The notes: generated by a model from the sequence alone, not told the origin. Numbered from the stretch's first letter, positions 1 to 8,565 are shown. The stretch: DNA of 64,000 bases from Anaerohalosphaera lusitana (GCF_002007645.1 NZ_CP019791.1:2968593-3032592); one strand, 5' to 3'. Translations and numbers: made by a program.

Positions 1-31
1 TGTCGATGTCAAATCCGATATACTTGTCCAT
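1..31 (-). CDS. 5' end of a gene leaving the window, possibly an IS110-type transposase
   Basis: Reading leftward from an ATG at 31, the first codons give MDKYIGFDID, preceded by a good AGGAGG-type ribosome binding site at about 34-40. Only ten residues are inside the window. The start resembles IS110-family transposases, which begin with a short lead-in to a DEDD catalytic Asp in a GxDxx setting. An ASKHA-type kinase is an alternative. The call rests on a very short stretch. Confidence 0.35.
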   Translation of the reverse strand, partial: MDKYIGFDID

Positions 32-142
32 AGGAGCCTCCTGTATATAAGGTTATTGTGGCGTCCACGAGACGACCACGCGAAAATCGTAGGGCCAACA
101 AACCCGATTATAACCAATGCACGGAGGCTCCGGTTTCATAAT

Positions 143-186
143 TTATCTCAAACGTCACATAAAAGTTTGCCCAATCAAGACAAGCA
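143..186 (+). repeat. Partial copy of the 'SLRGAKRRGN'-type dispersed repeat
   Basis: The stretch matches the downstream half of the repeat at 1162-1237 and 14071-14146 (ATCTCAAACGTCACA, then an A-run and AGTTTGCCC). The upstream half (TCATTGCGAGG...) is missing. It lies in a gene-free stretch left of the hypothetical gene ending at 276. Confidence 0.5.
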
Positions 187-275
187 ACCCCCGCCCTTCA
201 TCATCACCAGCCGCAAAAAAAAGGGCACCAGCCAACCGACCGATGCCCTCATAAATACAAATCTTATCGCCTGCC

Positions 276-935
276 TCAGACAGAATGTCCCGTCCGCAGC
301 GCAAGCTCCTCCATCGCCTGCCTCTGTATATCCTTACCGTAAAGCCCAGCCGCATCCACAGCATATACCTGAAGCGCCCTGCTGTCGATCTCACCCCGCG
401 CACCAACACGCAGCAGCTCATTGAACGACAGCTTGCGCATCACCACATCATTCTCATCACTCCCCGCCGTAGACTCGACCACGCCCAGCATAAAATCAAC
501 GCTCAGCAGATCCATACCGCTCTCAGTATCACGTCCACCCGCATTCGAACCGCCCTGCGATTCCTGCCCACCATTCCCGGCAAACCTGTTCGGCTCAACA
601 TTACCAGCATCATTCACGCGTACAGGCTCATTCTTCGTTACCATATCCATATCAATTTCCCCTGATTCAAACTCATCTCTCTGTTCAGCTTCAACACCCT
701 CATCCGCGATCATAACCGCGGTACCTCCCTGCGCCTCAGATTCCGCCCCGCGCTCCCTCGGCACCATCGGCCTCTGCGGCGTCGAAACCCGGGCCGCACG
801 AACACCGCCCGTCTCTTCAGTCTCATCACGGCAACTCTTGCCCGTCCCGACACCCTGATCGGGCTCGGTAACCTTACCCATGTTCCGACCGATCTTCTTC
901 CAGTCGATATCCCACTTTCCTTTAGATTTTCCCAT
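276..935 (-). CDS. Hypothetical protein, low-complexity linker with conserved-looking C-terminus
   Basis: The reading frame encodes about 219 residues starting MGKSKGKWDIDW. I chose the ATG at 935 because an AGGGGAT ribosome binding site lies just upstream; the frame stays open 12 codons further. Residues of roughly 15-130 are polar, rich in E, G, D and R and probably disordered. The last 70 residues (SVDFMLGVVES, then a helix-like segment ending in ELALRTGHSV) look folded. There is no signal peptide or membrane segment, and I do not recognise the family. The plus strand here is C-rich, as elsewhere in the left half of the window, so the codons of this minus-strand gene are G-rich. Confidence 0.6.
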   Translation of the reverse strand: MGKSKGKWDIDWKKIGRNMGKVTEPDQGVGTGKSCRDETEETGGVRAARVSTPQRPMVPRERGAESEAQGGTAVMIADEGVEAEQRDEFESGEIDMDMVTKNEPVRVNDAGNVEPNRFAGNGGQESQGGSNAGGRDTESGMDLLSVDFMLGVVESTAGSDENDVVMRKLSFNELLRVGARGEIDSRALQVYAVDAAGLYGKDIQRQAMEELALRTGHSV

Positions 936-1161
936 TACGATCCCCTGAAACGCAGGCACAAATACATACAAAAATGTCCGATCTCATCCCCTCATCCACA
1001 CCTGCCTGTATCGACACCACCCGCCGAAACCCTTGAATAAACCGACTAAAAAAGTCCACGTCCCATAATCGCCCCCGCAATCTCCCCAAACACCGACCAC
1101 CAGCCATCCGCCAAACCTGCCCCGAAGCCCCATTTACCACACACCCCAGCCGCATGCCTCC

Positions 1162-1237
1162 AATGCTGTCATTGCGAGCGGCGAAGCCGCGTGGCAATCT
1201 CAAACGTACAAAAAAGTTTGCCCGCTCAACACACACA
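1162..1237 (+). repeat. 'SLRGAKRRGN'-type dispersed repeat, copy 1
   Basis: The copy reads TGTCATTGCGAGCGGCGAAG, then CCGCGTGGCAATCTCAAACG, then an A-run and AGTTTGCCCGCTCAACACAC. Near-identical copies lie at 12738, 14071 and 20541, and degenerate ones at 143 and 13672. The first half is the widespread intergenic repeat whose spurious translations read LSLRGAKRRGNL or CEERSDVAI. The genome-specific second half (AAAGTTTGCNCNCTCAA) travels with it. It lies between the hypothetical gene and the promoter of Rhs cassette 1. Confidence 0.7.
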
Positions 1238-1298
1238 GCCCAGCTCCATAATACACCACTCGCACAAAAAAACCAAAACCACCCGAAAAAGAAAAAGG

Positions 1299-1327
1299 TT
1301 GTTCCCCCTCCACCAATCCGTTATAAT
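1299..1327 (+). promoter_or_regulatory. Sigma-70-type promoter in front of orphan Rhs cassette 1
   Basis: TTGTTC (1299-1304) and TATAAT (1322-1327) are separated by 17 bp. The same block, with 16-bp spacing, lies ahead of the second Rhs cassette at 21088-21115. About 120 bp around it are alignable between the two loci, so it is part of the duplicated unit. The predicted transcript would start about 80 nt before the first usable start codon of the Rhs frame. Confidence 0.6.
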
Positions 1328-1414
1328 CCCCAAAGCTCTTTATAAAATCCATAACATCCGTCCAAACTCCACGGAACCACCACAACCCGCTACTACTACA
1401 ACGACAACTGGCAG

Positions 1415-2752
1415 GTGCTCATGGAATACACCGTCGACTCCGGCACAGAAAGCGAATCGGCAAGCTACATCTACGGCAACTACATTGACGAGGCCCTGCT
1501 GATGGCCGATGCGAACGGCGACTGGACACACGCCTACATCCACAACCACCTTTACAGCCCCGTCGCAATGATCGACTGGACCAATGGCGCCATCGCCGAA
1601 CGCTGCGAATACAGCGTCTACGGCACCGCGACCGTCCGTCTGCCCGGCCCCGACAACACATATTACGCTCTCCCGGACGACGACATCATCCAGGACGAGC
1701 CAGAAACCGCAAATCCGTACTTGTACACAGGCCGACGCCTCGATATATTGGACAGCGGCTCTTTGAAATTACAATATAGCCGCCACCGCTACTACGACGC
1801 CCAAACCGGCCGATTCCTGCAGAAAGACCCGGCAGGTTATGTGGATGGATTGAATGCATATGAGTATGTCAGAAGTTATCCAATCCTTGCTGCTGACCCT
1901 ACTGGGCTATTTGTCCCCCCCATCATCATCCTTCCGCCAGGGTTTGAGCCACCAGAAATTCCCCGTCAAGAACAATACACATATAAGATGATGGCAGTAG
2001 ATGCCTTAAGAGCCTTTGATAAGTATCATAACACAACAGAATACTATTCTACTACTGGCTTTAGCGGTTTGATTGACACTTTGGAGAACACGTTAGGGTG
2101 GGTACGGACAGTGAAATACACAGATAAAGATTTCTTGTATTATCAACGGTCAAGGAGGCGGCTTGGCGTTACCTGGCAACTCGAAGATTTTATGGGGAAA
2201 AGGCTTATATACCAAAAACGTTATGGCGAAATGCTTATTCATGAGTTAGTGCATGCTTATTTGCACCAAAATGGCAAATACCAAGGCAATTATCTGGGGG
2301 ACGATTATTATAATGAGCGGTTAGCATATGCAACGCAGTACTTAGCGGAAGGTCTGTCGCAGTTTCACAAAGTGGATACTTTAGTGAAGGAAATTCTTAA
2401 TGGTGAAAGGCAGTGGGATCAAAATACCAAAAAAAAATTAAGGCTATATTGGAATAATTCATGGAGAAACATGAATCGAATTGCAACCGAGTCTAGGGGG
2501 TATCTTAATCGAGAATACCATGACGAATGGGAAGAGATGAGTGGGATTGATGATGGCGGTTTTTTAATTGGTCCTGCAGGGGTAAACAAAGTTAAAAATG
2601 AATTTGGAATCACCATAAGTTGTCGCGCCATAGCTGGTAAATATAACAAATTAGTAAACGGTAAACTTACATGTGTTGAATTTGTATGCCGGAGTCCTTT
2701 ATATAGCGACGATATTGGCGTTACTGGGAAACTAGAAAATGTGTTCAGGTGA
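1415..2752 (+). CDS. Orphan Rhs core fragment with HExxH (zincin-like) C-terminal toxin domain
   Basis: The frame has 445 codons from GTG 1415; ATG 1421 is an alternative. Residues 1-165 are the last part of an Rhs core, with YLYTGRRLDIL, SRHRYYDAQTGRFLQKDP and the DPTGL boundary motif at 161-165. The rest of the core is absent: upstream codons remain Rhs-like (RYYYNDNWQV), then meet a stop at 1352-1354. The tip (about 166-445) is more AT-rich and carries HELVH at 276-280, followed by an NERLAYATQ segment that could give the third zinc ligand. That pattern suggests a metallopeptidase toxin. A gene starts 3 nt after the stop and is the likely immunity gene. No strong ribosome binding site is visible at the 5' end, so the unit could be a silent toxin reservoir instead of an expressed gene. 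Confidence 0.7.
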   Translation: MLMEYTVDSGTESESASYIYGNYIDEALLMADANGDWTHAYIHNHLYSPVAMIDWTNGAIAERCEYSVYGTATVRLPGPDNTYYALPDDDIIQDEPETANPYLYTGRRLDILDSGSLKLQYSRHRYYDAQTGRFLQKDPAGYVDGLNAYEYVRSYPILAADPTGLFVPPIIILPPGFEPPEIPRQEQYTYKMMAVDALRAFDKYHNTTEYYSTTGFSGLIDTLENTLGWVRTVKYTDKDFLYYQRSRRRLGVTWQLEDFMGKRLIYQKRYGEMLIHELVHAYLHQNGKYQGNYLGDDYYNERLAYATQYLAEGLSQFHKVDTLVKEILNGERQWDQNTKKKLRLYWNNSWRNMNRIATESRGYLNREYHDEWEEMSGIDDGGFLIGPAGVNKVKNEFGITISCRAIAGKYNKLVNGKLTCVEFVCRSPLYSDDIGVTGKLENVFR

Positions 2753-2755
2753 TAT

Positions 2756-3223
2756 ATGAAAAACAATGATATTCTTTTAGTTGTGACCATAATTCTGGCA
2801 ATAGTTTTTCTTTCGTGGTTCTTTATAAGAGAACATGCTGAAATAGATGCGCGCATTGGTAATACAATGAAAGGGCTGACAAGGGAACGCTTGGCCTCTT
2901 TTGAGTTTAATGCAGGATTGCGTTGGAATCAAAAGTGCCCGCCCGAAACGTTAGTACAAATGGTTTCTTGTTTTAAGGAAGAATATGATGGGCAAGAGGG
3001 TCTGGGTTATGGTTTGGGGATAGATATTGAGAAGATGAGAGTTCTTGACTATTGGAAGCAGCCCGTTCGTCTTAAAATAATCTCTCGTTATTGTTATCAA
3101 CTTGTGAGTCCGGGACCAAATCAAACATATGAGAATGGGACCGGTGATGATATTGTGCATTCGTTTAACCCATACGAGTGGGACTCTTTAAAATTAAATT
3201 GTGGTACATCACAGCAGAATTAA
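2756..3223 (+). CDS. Putative immunity protein for Rhs tip 1, membrane-anchored
   Basis: The protein has 155 residues. A hydrophobic helix at residues 5-23 would act as a signal anchor with the rest outside the cytoplasm. The start is set by CAGGTGATAT just before the ATG, overlapping the end of the toxin gene, so the two are probably translated together. The C-terminal part (a DYWKQPVRL segment, then YQLVSPGPN and GTGDDI) resembles the end of GspG-type pseudopilins, which have a similar D-W-G and 'S-x-GPDG..GT.DDI' layout. Position, coupling and low GC argue for an immunity role. The pseudopilin likeness may only reflect shared ancestry of the fold. Confidence 0.55.
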   Translation: MKNNDILLVVTIILAIVFLSWFFIREHAEIDARIGNTMKGLTRERLASFEFNAGLRWNQKCPPETLVQMVSCFKEEYDGQEGLGYGLGIDIEKMRVLDYWKQPVRLKIISRYCYQLVSPGPNQTYENGTGDDIVHSFNPYEWDSLKLNCGTSQQN

Positions 3224-3463
3224 CGATGGCGTATCAGAAATTAAACTGGATAGGGGTTAATGCATGAAGTCTCTGGCGTGCGGTGCAAATAAGTGCGTCA
3301 CGAAGACGCGGGAGGTGTCGAATGTAGAAACTGAACGTGTCATGCTCCACAGGTGATGGAGGATTTTGGCCGTGCGGTGCAAATAACTATCGGTGGTTAA
3401 ATTCTTGCTCTTTCGTAAGTTAAGAACGGAAATTACGTCTGTAACTGACAGCGCAGGCAGGTT
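3224..3463. other. Gene-free stretch behind immunity gene 1
   Basis: No credible gene is present. The 16-mer CGTGCGGTGCAAATAA occurs twice, at 3277-3292 and 3371-3386. The segment links the immunity gene to the 360-bp repeat that follows. Confidence 0.4.
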
Positions 3464-3825
3464 AAATAAAAAGGGTCAGACACTTTAATATATTCATAAG
3501 TGCTTTATTAACAAGGGCTTATCTGTCTCGCACACCTTAACCCACGTCAGCGGCCCCATGGTTGAAACCCACCTGCACACCCCAAACGATCAATCCCTGG
3601 ATGAATAACATCCACCACCAAGAACGACCAACCCCGACCATTTCCCGCACCCACCAGCCGCATAATATTAATGAAAAATGTTCGCCGAGAATGGACCCAA
3701 CGGAAAGTTCGTCGGAGGCGGTGCTGTTAAATTCTGCGGCGGCCCGACCACCAAACAACTCACCAACACAGCCGAACGGAAAAAGGCCCCCCCGAAAGAC
3801 AAATCTGAGCTTTGAAACAGTTTCT
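3464..3825 (+). repeat. 360-bp dispersed repeat, copy A (full length)
   Basis: The copy opens with the REP-like AATAAAAAGGGTCAGACAC and runs through CGGCCCCATGGTTGAAACCC, CACCAGCCGCATAATATT and CCGAGAATGGACCCAACGG to TTTGAAACAGTTT. Related copies are at 23012-23315, 27266-27646 and 27647-27870, with partial ones at 6355, 13869, 20631 and 37621. A 46-codon frame (3678-3815) inside it begins MFAENGPNGKFVGG and ends KDKSEL. The same frame in other copies ends differently or contains stops, so coding is unproven. This copy directly follows a toxin/immunity pair. Confidence 0.7.
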
Positions 3826-3899
3826 CGACTCTGCCCCGGCCCAACCGAATGCTGAAAACATTATCGAAAGATATTTCCAATTCTTGAACCAGCTTCTAC

Positions 3900-4811
3900 C
3901 TACCGCCCCCGCCTCATCGTCAACACCGTCATCTCAGGCCTGCACCAGTGCCTCACCGGTATCCCCGAAACACCCACACCCCGCGACGTATACCCAGCCA
4001 TCTCGCCATCTCTCCACGCTCCCCGCAGCATCCCCCGCCTCACCGTCGCACCCCGCACCAGCATAACCCCGCCCGGCAGACACACCTGCCCGCCATGCGT
4101 ATGCCCCGCAAGAAACAGCGAATACCCCCGCTTCGCCGCCTCGCGCCACCCCTCCGGCGTATGGCATACCATCACCTTGAACGCCCCCTCCTCGATCCCC
4201 TCATCCGCCATATCAAAATCATGCGCCCCGAAATAATGATAATCATCCACCCCCGCAACCCATATCGCCTCACCGCCCCGCTCGACACGCACACTCTCGT
4301 TCAAAAGCATCTCAACCCCGCACTCCGCCAGCACCTCCCCCATACTGTACCTGTCATGGTTACCCATAACACCAACCACCCGCGACCGCTCCGCCAGCAC
4401 ACCCCCCACCTGCCGCATCAGCCCCTTCGCCTCGTCACACTCCTCATGATGATCGAAACTGTAATCCCCGCCCAGCACACACAGATCGTATTCTACCTTC
4501 CCCGCCGCCTCCAGCACGATCTCCGCCAGCTCAGGCAGCCCGTCAATATGAAAATCGCTCAAAAACAGCACCCGATACCCGTCAAACGCCCCCGGCAGAT
4601 TATCGAACTCGAACTCAACCTCCACAACCTGCACCTCCATCGCATGCCTTCTGCCGAACCCCTCCGTACCGCTCATCTTCAGCATCCCGTACAGCACCTT
4701 TTGCAGCCTCGGCATATTCTCAAAGTGCCACCTCCCGATCCGCCCGCGCACCACCGCATGCTCGACCCCTTCCGTCTCAACAAGACGCCTCTGCTCACTT
4801 ATCTTACGCAA
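3900..4811 (-). CDS. Metallophosphoesterase (YkuE-like calcineurin fold)
   Basis: This 303-residue protein has the ordered metal-binding motifs of the calcineurin-like superfamily: LSDFHID near residue 90, GGDYSFD near 117, GNHDRY near 152, CHTPE near 220 and GHTHGGQ near 241. The domain arrangement matches YkuE-type membrane-associated phosphoesterases, but I see no clear signal peptide or transmembrane helix; the first 60 residues are charged. The substrate is unknown. The gene is in the opposite direction to the Rhs cassette and has no obvious operon partner. Confidence 0.85.
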   Translation of the reverse strand: MRKISEQRRLVETEGVEHAVVRGRIGRWHFENMPRLQKVLYGMLKMSGTEGFGRRHAMEVQVVEVEFEFDNLPGAFDGYRVLFLSDFHIDGLPELAEIVLEAAGKVEYDLCVLGGDYSFDHHEECDEAKGLMRQVGGVLAERSRVVGVMGNHDRYSMGEVLAECGVEMLLNESVRVERGGEAIWVAGVDDYHYFGAHDFDMADEGIEEGAFKVMVCHTPEGWREAAKRGYSLFLAGHTHGGQVCLPGGVMLVRGATVRRGMLRGAWRDGEMAGYTSRGVGVSGIPVRHWCRPEMTVLTMRRGR

Positions 4812-4906
4812 CTAAAACGTCCTCTCAGGCCATACCGCACGACAGTTCATAATAATTCGTCCCTCCTCCTATCTCTCATGCATGTTCCCAAATAACAAAA
4901 CGACCC

Positions 4907-5485
4907 TTAATCAACCCGCGGGATCCCCTCATCCCTCAAGCACCTGTCCAGATACTTCGCATCCCCCACATACTTATCCAGCTCCCGCCAGAACCTCGCA
5001 CTGTGATTCTTCACCCGCGTATGCACCAGTTCATGCAGCAGCACATAGTCGATCAATTCCTGCCTCAGCCGTACCAGGTTCACGTTCAGATTAATATTGT
5101 TCTTCCCGCTGCAGCTCCCCCACCGCGTCTTCTGGTTCCGCACGAATACCCGATTATAACTGAATCTGTACATCCCCGCCAGCTTCGCAAGCCTCCCAAC
5201 CAGCACACGCCTCGCCTCCGCCCTGTCTATCACAGGCAGCTCCGCAACCGCCGCCCTCTGCTCCGCCTCAACCCTCGCCATCTTCGCACAGCTCTTCGCC
5301 GCCCACGATCTGTGCTCCTCGAAAAACCGCACCGCCGCCGCAAAAGAAACCCGCCACGGCACCGTCACACGCACACCCTTGAAAGGACGCACCGATATCG
5401 AAAGCCGTCTCGCCCGCCTGTGCTTCGCGAACAGCACCTCCCCCAACCCCTCATATTCAATTCTCCGCTCGGGATTCTTAGCCAT
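4907..5485 (-). CDS. YgjP-like (DUF45) metallopeptidase
   Basis: The protein has about 192 residues from the ATG at 5485; a GTG 13 codons upstream (5524) is possible but would add a hydrophobic extension. The C-terminal half has VRNQKTRWGSCS and then LLHELVHTRVKNHSARFW, the HExxH zinc motif and downstream His of the SprT/YgjP (DUF45) family. The N-terminal part has the R-x-S-I-S-V-R-P-x-x-G-V-x-V-x-V-P strand typical of these proteins. It is cytoplasmic with unknown physiological substrate. The gene shares its orientation with the phosphoesterase downstream, with a 95-bp gap. Confidence 0.85.
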   Translation of the reverse strand: MAKNPERRIEYEGLGEVLFAKHRRARRLSISVRPFKGVRVTVPWRVSFAAAVRFFEEHRSWAAKSCAKMARVEAEQRAAVAELPVIDRAEARRVLVGRLAKLAGMYRFSYNRVFVRNQKTRWGSCSGKNNINLNVNLVRLRQELIDYVLLHELVHTRVKNHSARFWRELDKYVGDAKYLDRCLRDEGIPRVD

Positions 5486-5664
5486 AAACAAAAAACCAAC
5501 CTGAAACCACACTAATCCTTCCACACATCACACCGCCCCTCTTATAATTCTCACCGCACCATTCTTCCAGCAAAAACTCCACCGTTCAAGCCCATATTCC
5601 ACCCCAAAACAACACCAGACCTCCGCCCCAATCCCACCAATTTGGACCCTCAGAGAATAAACCC

Positions 5665-5693
5665 TTGCTTTTGAAACAGTTTTCCCCTATAAT
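5665..5693 (+). promoter_or_regulatory. Sigma-70-type promoter of the FHA gene
   Basis: TTGCTT (5665-5670) and TATAAT (5688-5693) lie 17 bp apart, about 40 bp ahead of the FHA gene start. The spacer contains TTGAAACAGTTTT, the same string that ends the 360-bp repeats, so this promoter may have been formed partly from a repeat end. Confidence 0.6.
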
Positions 5694-5732
5694 AAGGCTG
5701 TAATCGGAGGTACATTAAGGAAGGAGTTTGCA

Positions 5733-6263
5733 ATGCAGGTAAATCTTGTACTGTTCAAAAAGAACGGCGAGAAAAAGACTTTCCCACTCCCAAGCACAGC
5801 CACCATCATCGGTCGGCGACAGGATTGCGACCTGTGCATCCCCCTCATGATGGTCTCCCGACGCCACTGCCAGCTCTACATCGAAGACGACAAACTCATG
5901 GTCCGCGACCTCGGCTCCAAGAACGGCACTTTATTGAACAACGAAGAGATCGACGACGAAACCCAGGTCAACCCCGGCGACAACCTCAAAATTGGCCCCG
6001 TCACCTTCATCGCACAGATCAACGGCGAGCCCACGCAGATAGAATCGCCCGCAAAACCCCAAACAAAAGCAGAATCCGATCAGAAGGCCAAAAAACACGC
6101 CGAGGATTTCGCAGGCGCCGACGAAATGGCCGCTACCGCCAACCACCACAGCAGTGATGACCTTGCCGACCTCGACGATTTGGACGATCTCGATGACGAC
6201 CTCATCGAAGACGATGACGACGACTTAAGCGCCGAGCTCGAAAAAGAACTCAGCGAAAACTAG
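5733..6263 (+). CDS. FHA-domain protein with acidic C-terminal tail
   Basis: The protein has 176 residues. Residues 1-95 form an FHA domain with the phosphothreonine-binding residues G27-R28, S42-R-R-H45 and the SKNGT loop at 62-66. After a K/A/E/Q-rich linker, residues of about 140-176 are almost all D, E and L, giving a strongly acidic tail. An AAGGAAGGAG ribosome binding site precedes the ATG. It should bind phosphothreonine peptides in the cytoplasm. No kinase or phosphatase gene is adjacent, so the partner is unknown. Confidence 0.9.
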   Translation: MQVNLVLFKKNGEKKTFPLPSTATIIGRRQDCDLCIPLMMVSRRHCQLYIEDDKLMVRDLGSKNGTLLNNEEIDDETQVNPGDNLKIGPVTFIAQINGEPTQIESPAKPQTKAESDQKAKKHAEDFAGADEMAATANHHSSDDLADLDDLDDLDDDLIEDDDDDLSAELEKELSEN

Positions 6264-6354
6264 CCAAAAAAACCGTTCAGCCGAAAATATCATCAAGCGT
6301 AAGCATATTCAGCGAGCACCATTCTGTCATAGAATCCCTAGCCGCACAATTTCA

Positions 6355-6425
6355 CAGTTCGCCGAGAATGGACCCAACGGATAGTACGTCGGAGGCGCGG
6401 CTGTTAAATTTTGCGGCGGCCTAAC
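6355..6425 (+). repeat. 360-bp repeat, fragment G
   Basis: Only the CCGAGAATGGACCCAACGG to AAATTTTGCGGCGGCC section is present. In the protein-like frame of the repeat a TAG replaces the AAG codon after PNG, so this copy cannot encode the conserved peptide. An IS630-type element begins about 35 bp further on. Confidence 0.65.
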
Positions 6426-6490
6426 TGAATGTTTTCCTTCATTCCTTCATGTACTAAAAAAACAGCGCAACCGCCTTATATGCATTGTGA

Positions 6491-7063
6491 TTAATTCTCA
6501 TGCTTAATCCATTCAGTATTGCATATTGAGCAGAACATTTCTGAGGTTATATTGTTCCATGCAACTGTTCCTGCGTTGAATATTTCCTCATAATTTTTGT
6601 AAATGCGGTTGCTCAAGTAGTGACTCTTCATATAGGCCCAAAGACGTTCTATCGGATTCAATTCCGGACTGTATGCAGGCAGGTGAAGCAGGCTGATATT
6701 CTTCGGCACAACCAACTGTTTAGCGATATGCCAACCAGCCTGATCAAGAACCAGAACCACATGTACATCTTTGCCTGCCTCCTCGCTTATAAATCTCAGG
6801 TGGTGATTCATATAATCAGTGTTAACAGTCGGAGTAATCACAGCCGACGATTTGCCATTGACAGGATTGACAGCTCCAAAAATATATACCCAATCATACT
6901 CGGTCTGCTTTACTGCTGTAGGCCTGGATCCTTTTGGAGCCCAAACATCGGTCAGTGTTCCTTGCTGGCCTATTCGCACTTCGTCCTGGAACCAGATCTC
7001 AATTTTCTTTTCGGGGTTTTCTGTTCGGACTTTTTGGACAAAAAGGGGGCTTGCTCCAACCAC
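6491..7063 (-). CDS. IS630-type transposase, catalytic frame (DDE)
   Basis: The frame overlaps the upstream part by about 94 nt in the -1 register. It carries the three catalytic acids in the usual places: IWFQDEVRIGQ (first D), LVLDQAGWH (second D) and LPAYSPELNPIERLWAY (E). There is no good independent start (the first codon is GTG), so it is probably made as a fusion by -1 frameshifting, or the element is dead by frameshift. Both catalytic and DNA-binding parts are otherwise full length. Confidence 0.8.
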   Translation of the reverse strand: MVGASPLFVQKVRTENPEKKIEIWFQDEVRIGQQGTLTDVWAPKGSRPTAVKQTEYDWVYIFGAVNPVNGKSSAVITPTVNTDYMNHHLRFISEEAGKDVHVVLVLDQAGWHIAKQLVVPKNISLLHLPAYSPELNPIERLWAYMKSHYLSNRIYKNYEEIFNAGTVAWNNITSEMFCSICNTEWIKHEN

Positions 7064-7539
7064 TGCTGCATTTTTTCCGGATCGTTCTTTCGGTGCTTAG
7101 GCCTTGGTTTTAGACATGAAAGCCCCAATCTATGCATTAGATCATAGACGCCGAAGAGCGAATATTTTACGCCAAATTCTCTTTCAAGAATCCGTCTTAT
7201 GTCTCTGCCGCGCAGCACACATACACCACCGTCTGAATCGGTTGGTCCATCTTGAATTCGCTTGATCAACTCAGGCTCTTTTTTGCGTGGCAGTTTTGTA
7301 GGCCTGCCGCTTTGACGTTTTGGTGCGATAGCCTCAATGCCGCCATCACGGTAGAAATAACACCATCGCTGAACGAAGTTTTTGCTGCGATCAAGTTTTG
7401 TCATGATCGCTTTTGTTTGCCATCCCTCCAATGCCAGGGCTACCACCCGATATCGATCTCGCTGCTTTGCATTGGTTTCAATCTGAGCTTTTTCTTTTAA
7501 CTTTTGCAGGTCACCGTACTTGATCTCACTGATGTGCAT
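6970..7539 (-). CDS. IS630-type transposase, N-terminal frame (helix-turn-helix part)
   Basis: This frame has 189 codons from an ATG at 7539, preceded by AAAGGAAAT. It contains the helix-turn-helix segment (KAIMTKLDRSKNFVQRWCYF), the GRPTKLP linker and a second winged-helix segment with YSLFGVYDLMHRLGLS. These are the DNA-binding parts of IS630 transposases. It ends in the -1 frame overlap with the catalytic part. A C-AAA-AAG stretch near 7036 in the overlap is a plausible but weak slippage site, and two overlapping frames are common in this family. Confidence 0.8.
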   Translation of the reverse strand: MHISEIKYGDLQKLKEKAQIETNAKQRDRYRVVALALEGWQTKAIMTKLDRSKNFVQRWCYFYRDGGIEAIAPKRQSGRPTKLPRKKEPELIKRIQDGPTDSDGGVCVLRGRDIRRILEREFGVKYSLFGVYDLMHRLGLSCLKPRPKHRKNDPEKMQQWLEQAPFLSKKSEQKTPKRKLRSGSRTKCE

Positions 7540-7770
7540 GCCATATTTCCTTTCATTTTTTAGGAATTATGACACATCATTAGCGATGGCGCAAGTCTAA
7601 AACCGTGGCGCGCGAAAAAATTTCACAATGCGTATTACGACTCCTCAGTAATCTTCTCCAGCATTCCGCCCTTGCACCTTGTCTTCATAGCCAAACCAAG
7701 CTATAATCCCTTCTTTGCAGCATATTTCAACACTGCCCATTTGTAATACAAAAAACAGGAAAGCTACACA

Positions 7771-8565
7771 GTGCCCAAAATAATCGACATAATCCACAAA
7801 GACGACGAACTGCTCATCATCAACAAGCCCGCCGGCTTCTCCGTCACAAAGGACCGCACCGGCAAACCCGACATCGTCGCCCTCCTCCGCAAACAGCTCG
7901 GCCCCGACGAAACTATCCTCCTAGTCCACCGCATCGACAAACCGACCTCCGGCATCATGCTCATCGCCCGAACAAAGGACGCCCAGCGCAAATACGCCGG
8001 CTGCTTCGCAAAACGCAAGATCGAAAAGACCTACCTCGCCATCGTCTCAGGCGTAGTCCCCGACGACACAGGCACCATAAAACGCCCCATCGCCCCCAGC
8101 AAAAAACAGCCCGGCACAGTCTACGTCAGCCCCCGACGCGGCAAACAGGCAGTTACCGAATACCGTCTCCTCGCCGATTTCGGCCTCGCCGCCCTCGTCG
8201 CTGCAAACCCCATCACGGGCCGTACCCACCAGATACGCATCCACTTCGCCGACATTGGCTGCCCCCTCGCGATCGACCCCCTCTACGGCTCATCAAACCC
8301 CCTCCTGCTCTCCGACTTCAAACCCAAATACCGCCTCCCCGAAGGCAAAACCGAACGCCCCCTCATCGAAACCCTCACCCTCCACGCATACCAGATCACC
8401 CTCCCAGCCGACGAAACACACACCAAACCACGTAAATTTACCGCGCCCCTGCCCAAAAAATTCAACGCCGCCATCAAAATGCTCACAAAACACAACCCCG
8501 CAGGCCCCGACGCCTTCCTGAATTACTCAGACTTCGAACGCATCACAAATTCCGACCCCATATAA
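7771..8565 (+). CDS. RluA-family pseudouridine synthase
   Basis: The protein has 264 residues from a GTG at 7771, preceded by AGGAAAG. It has the RluA-family catalytic motif HRIDKPTSGIML near residue 53, with the nucleophilic Asp, and the second motif ITGRTHQIRIHF near 148. It should convert specific uridines to pseudouridine in rRNA or tRNA; the target cannot be read from the sequence. There is no N-terminal S4 domain, unlike RluC/RluD. The coding strand is very C-rich. Confidence 0.9.
   Translation: MPKIIDIIHKDDELLIINKPAGFSVTKDRTGKPDIVALLRKQLGPDETILLVHRIDKPTSGIMLIARTKDAQRKYAGCFAKRKIEKTYLAIVSGVVPDDTGTIKRPIAPSKKQPGTVYVSPRRGKQAVTEYRLLADFGLAALVAANPITGRTHQIRIHFADIGCPLAIDPLYGSSNPLLLSDFKPKYRLPEGKTERPLIETLTLHAYQITLPADETHTKPRKFTAPLPKKFNAAIKMLTKHNPAGPDAFLNYSDFERITNSDPI

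Larger units (their letters stand above)
6461..7596 (-). mobile_element. IS630-family insertion sequence
   Basis: The element carries two overlapping minus-strand frames that together make an IS630-type transposase. The outer ends are imperfect inverted repeats: GCGCAACCGC near 6465 against TTGCGCCATCGC read from about 7595, then TTGTGATTAATTC against TGTGTCATAATTC. TA dinucleotides flank both ends (6455-6456 and 7598-7599), as expected for the TA target of this family. The exact ends are approximate. It sits just after a fragment of the 360-bp repeat. Confidence 0.7.

Noticed and set aside
922-1236. A 104-codon minus-strand frame
   Set aside because: It runs through the dispersed repeat (giving LRLPRGFAARND, the usual spurious translation) and overlaps the start region of the real gene ending at 276.
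3678-3815. A 46-codon gene inside repeat copy A
   Set aside because: The frame is broken in other copies (6355, 23012) and has no ribosome binding site. I kept it as an observation about the repeat, not as a gene.
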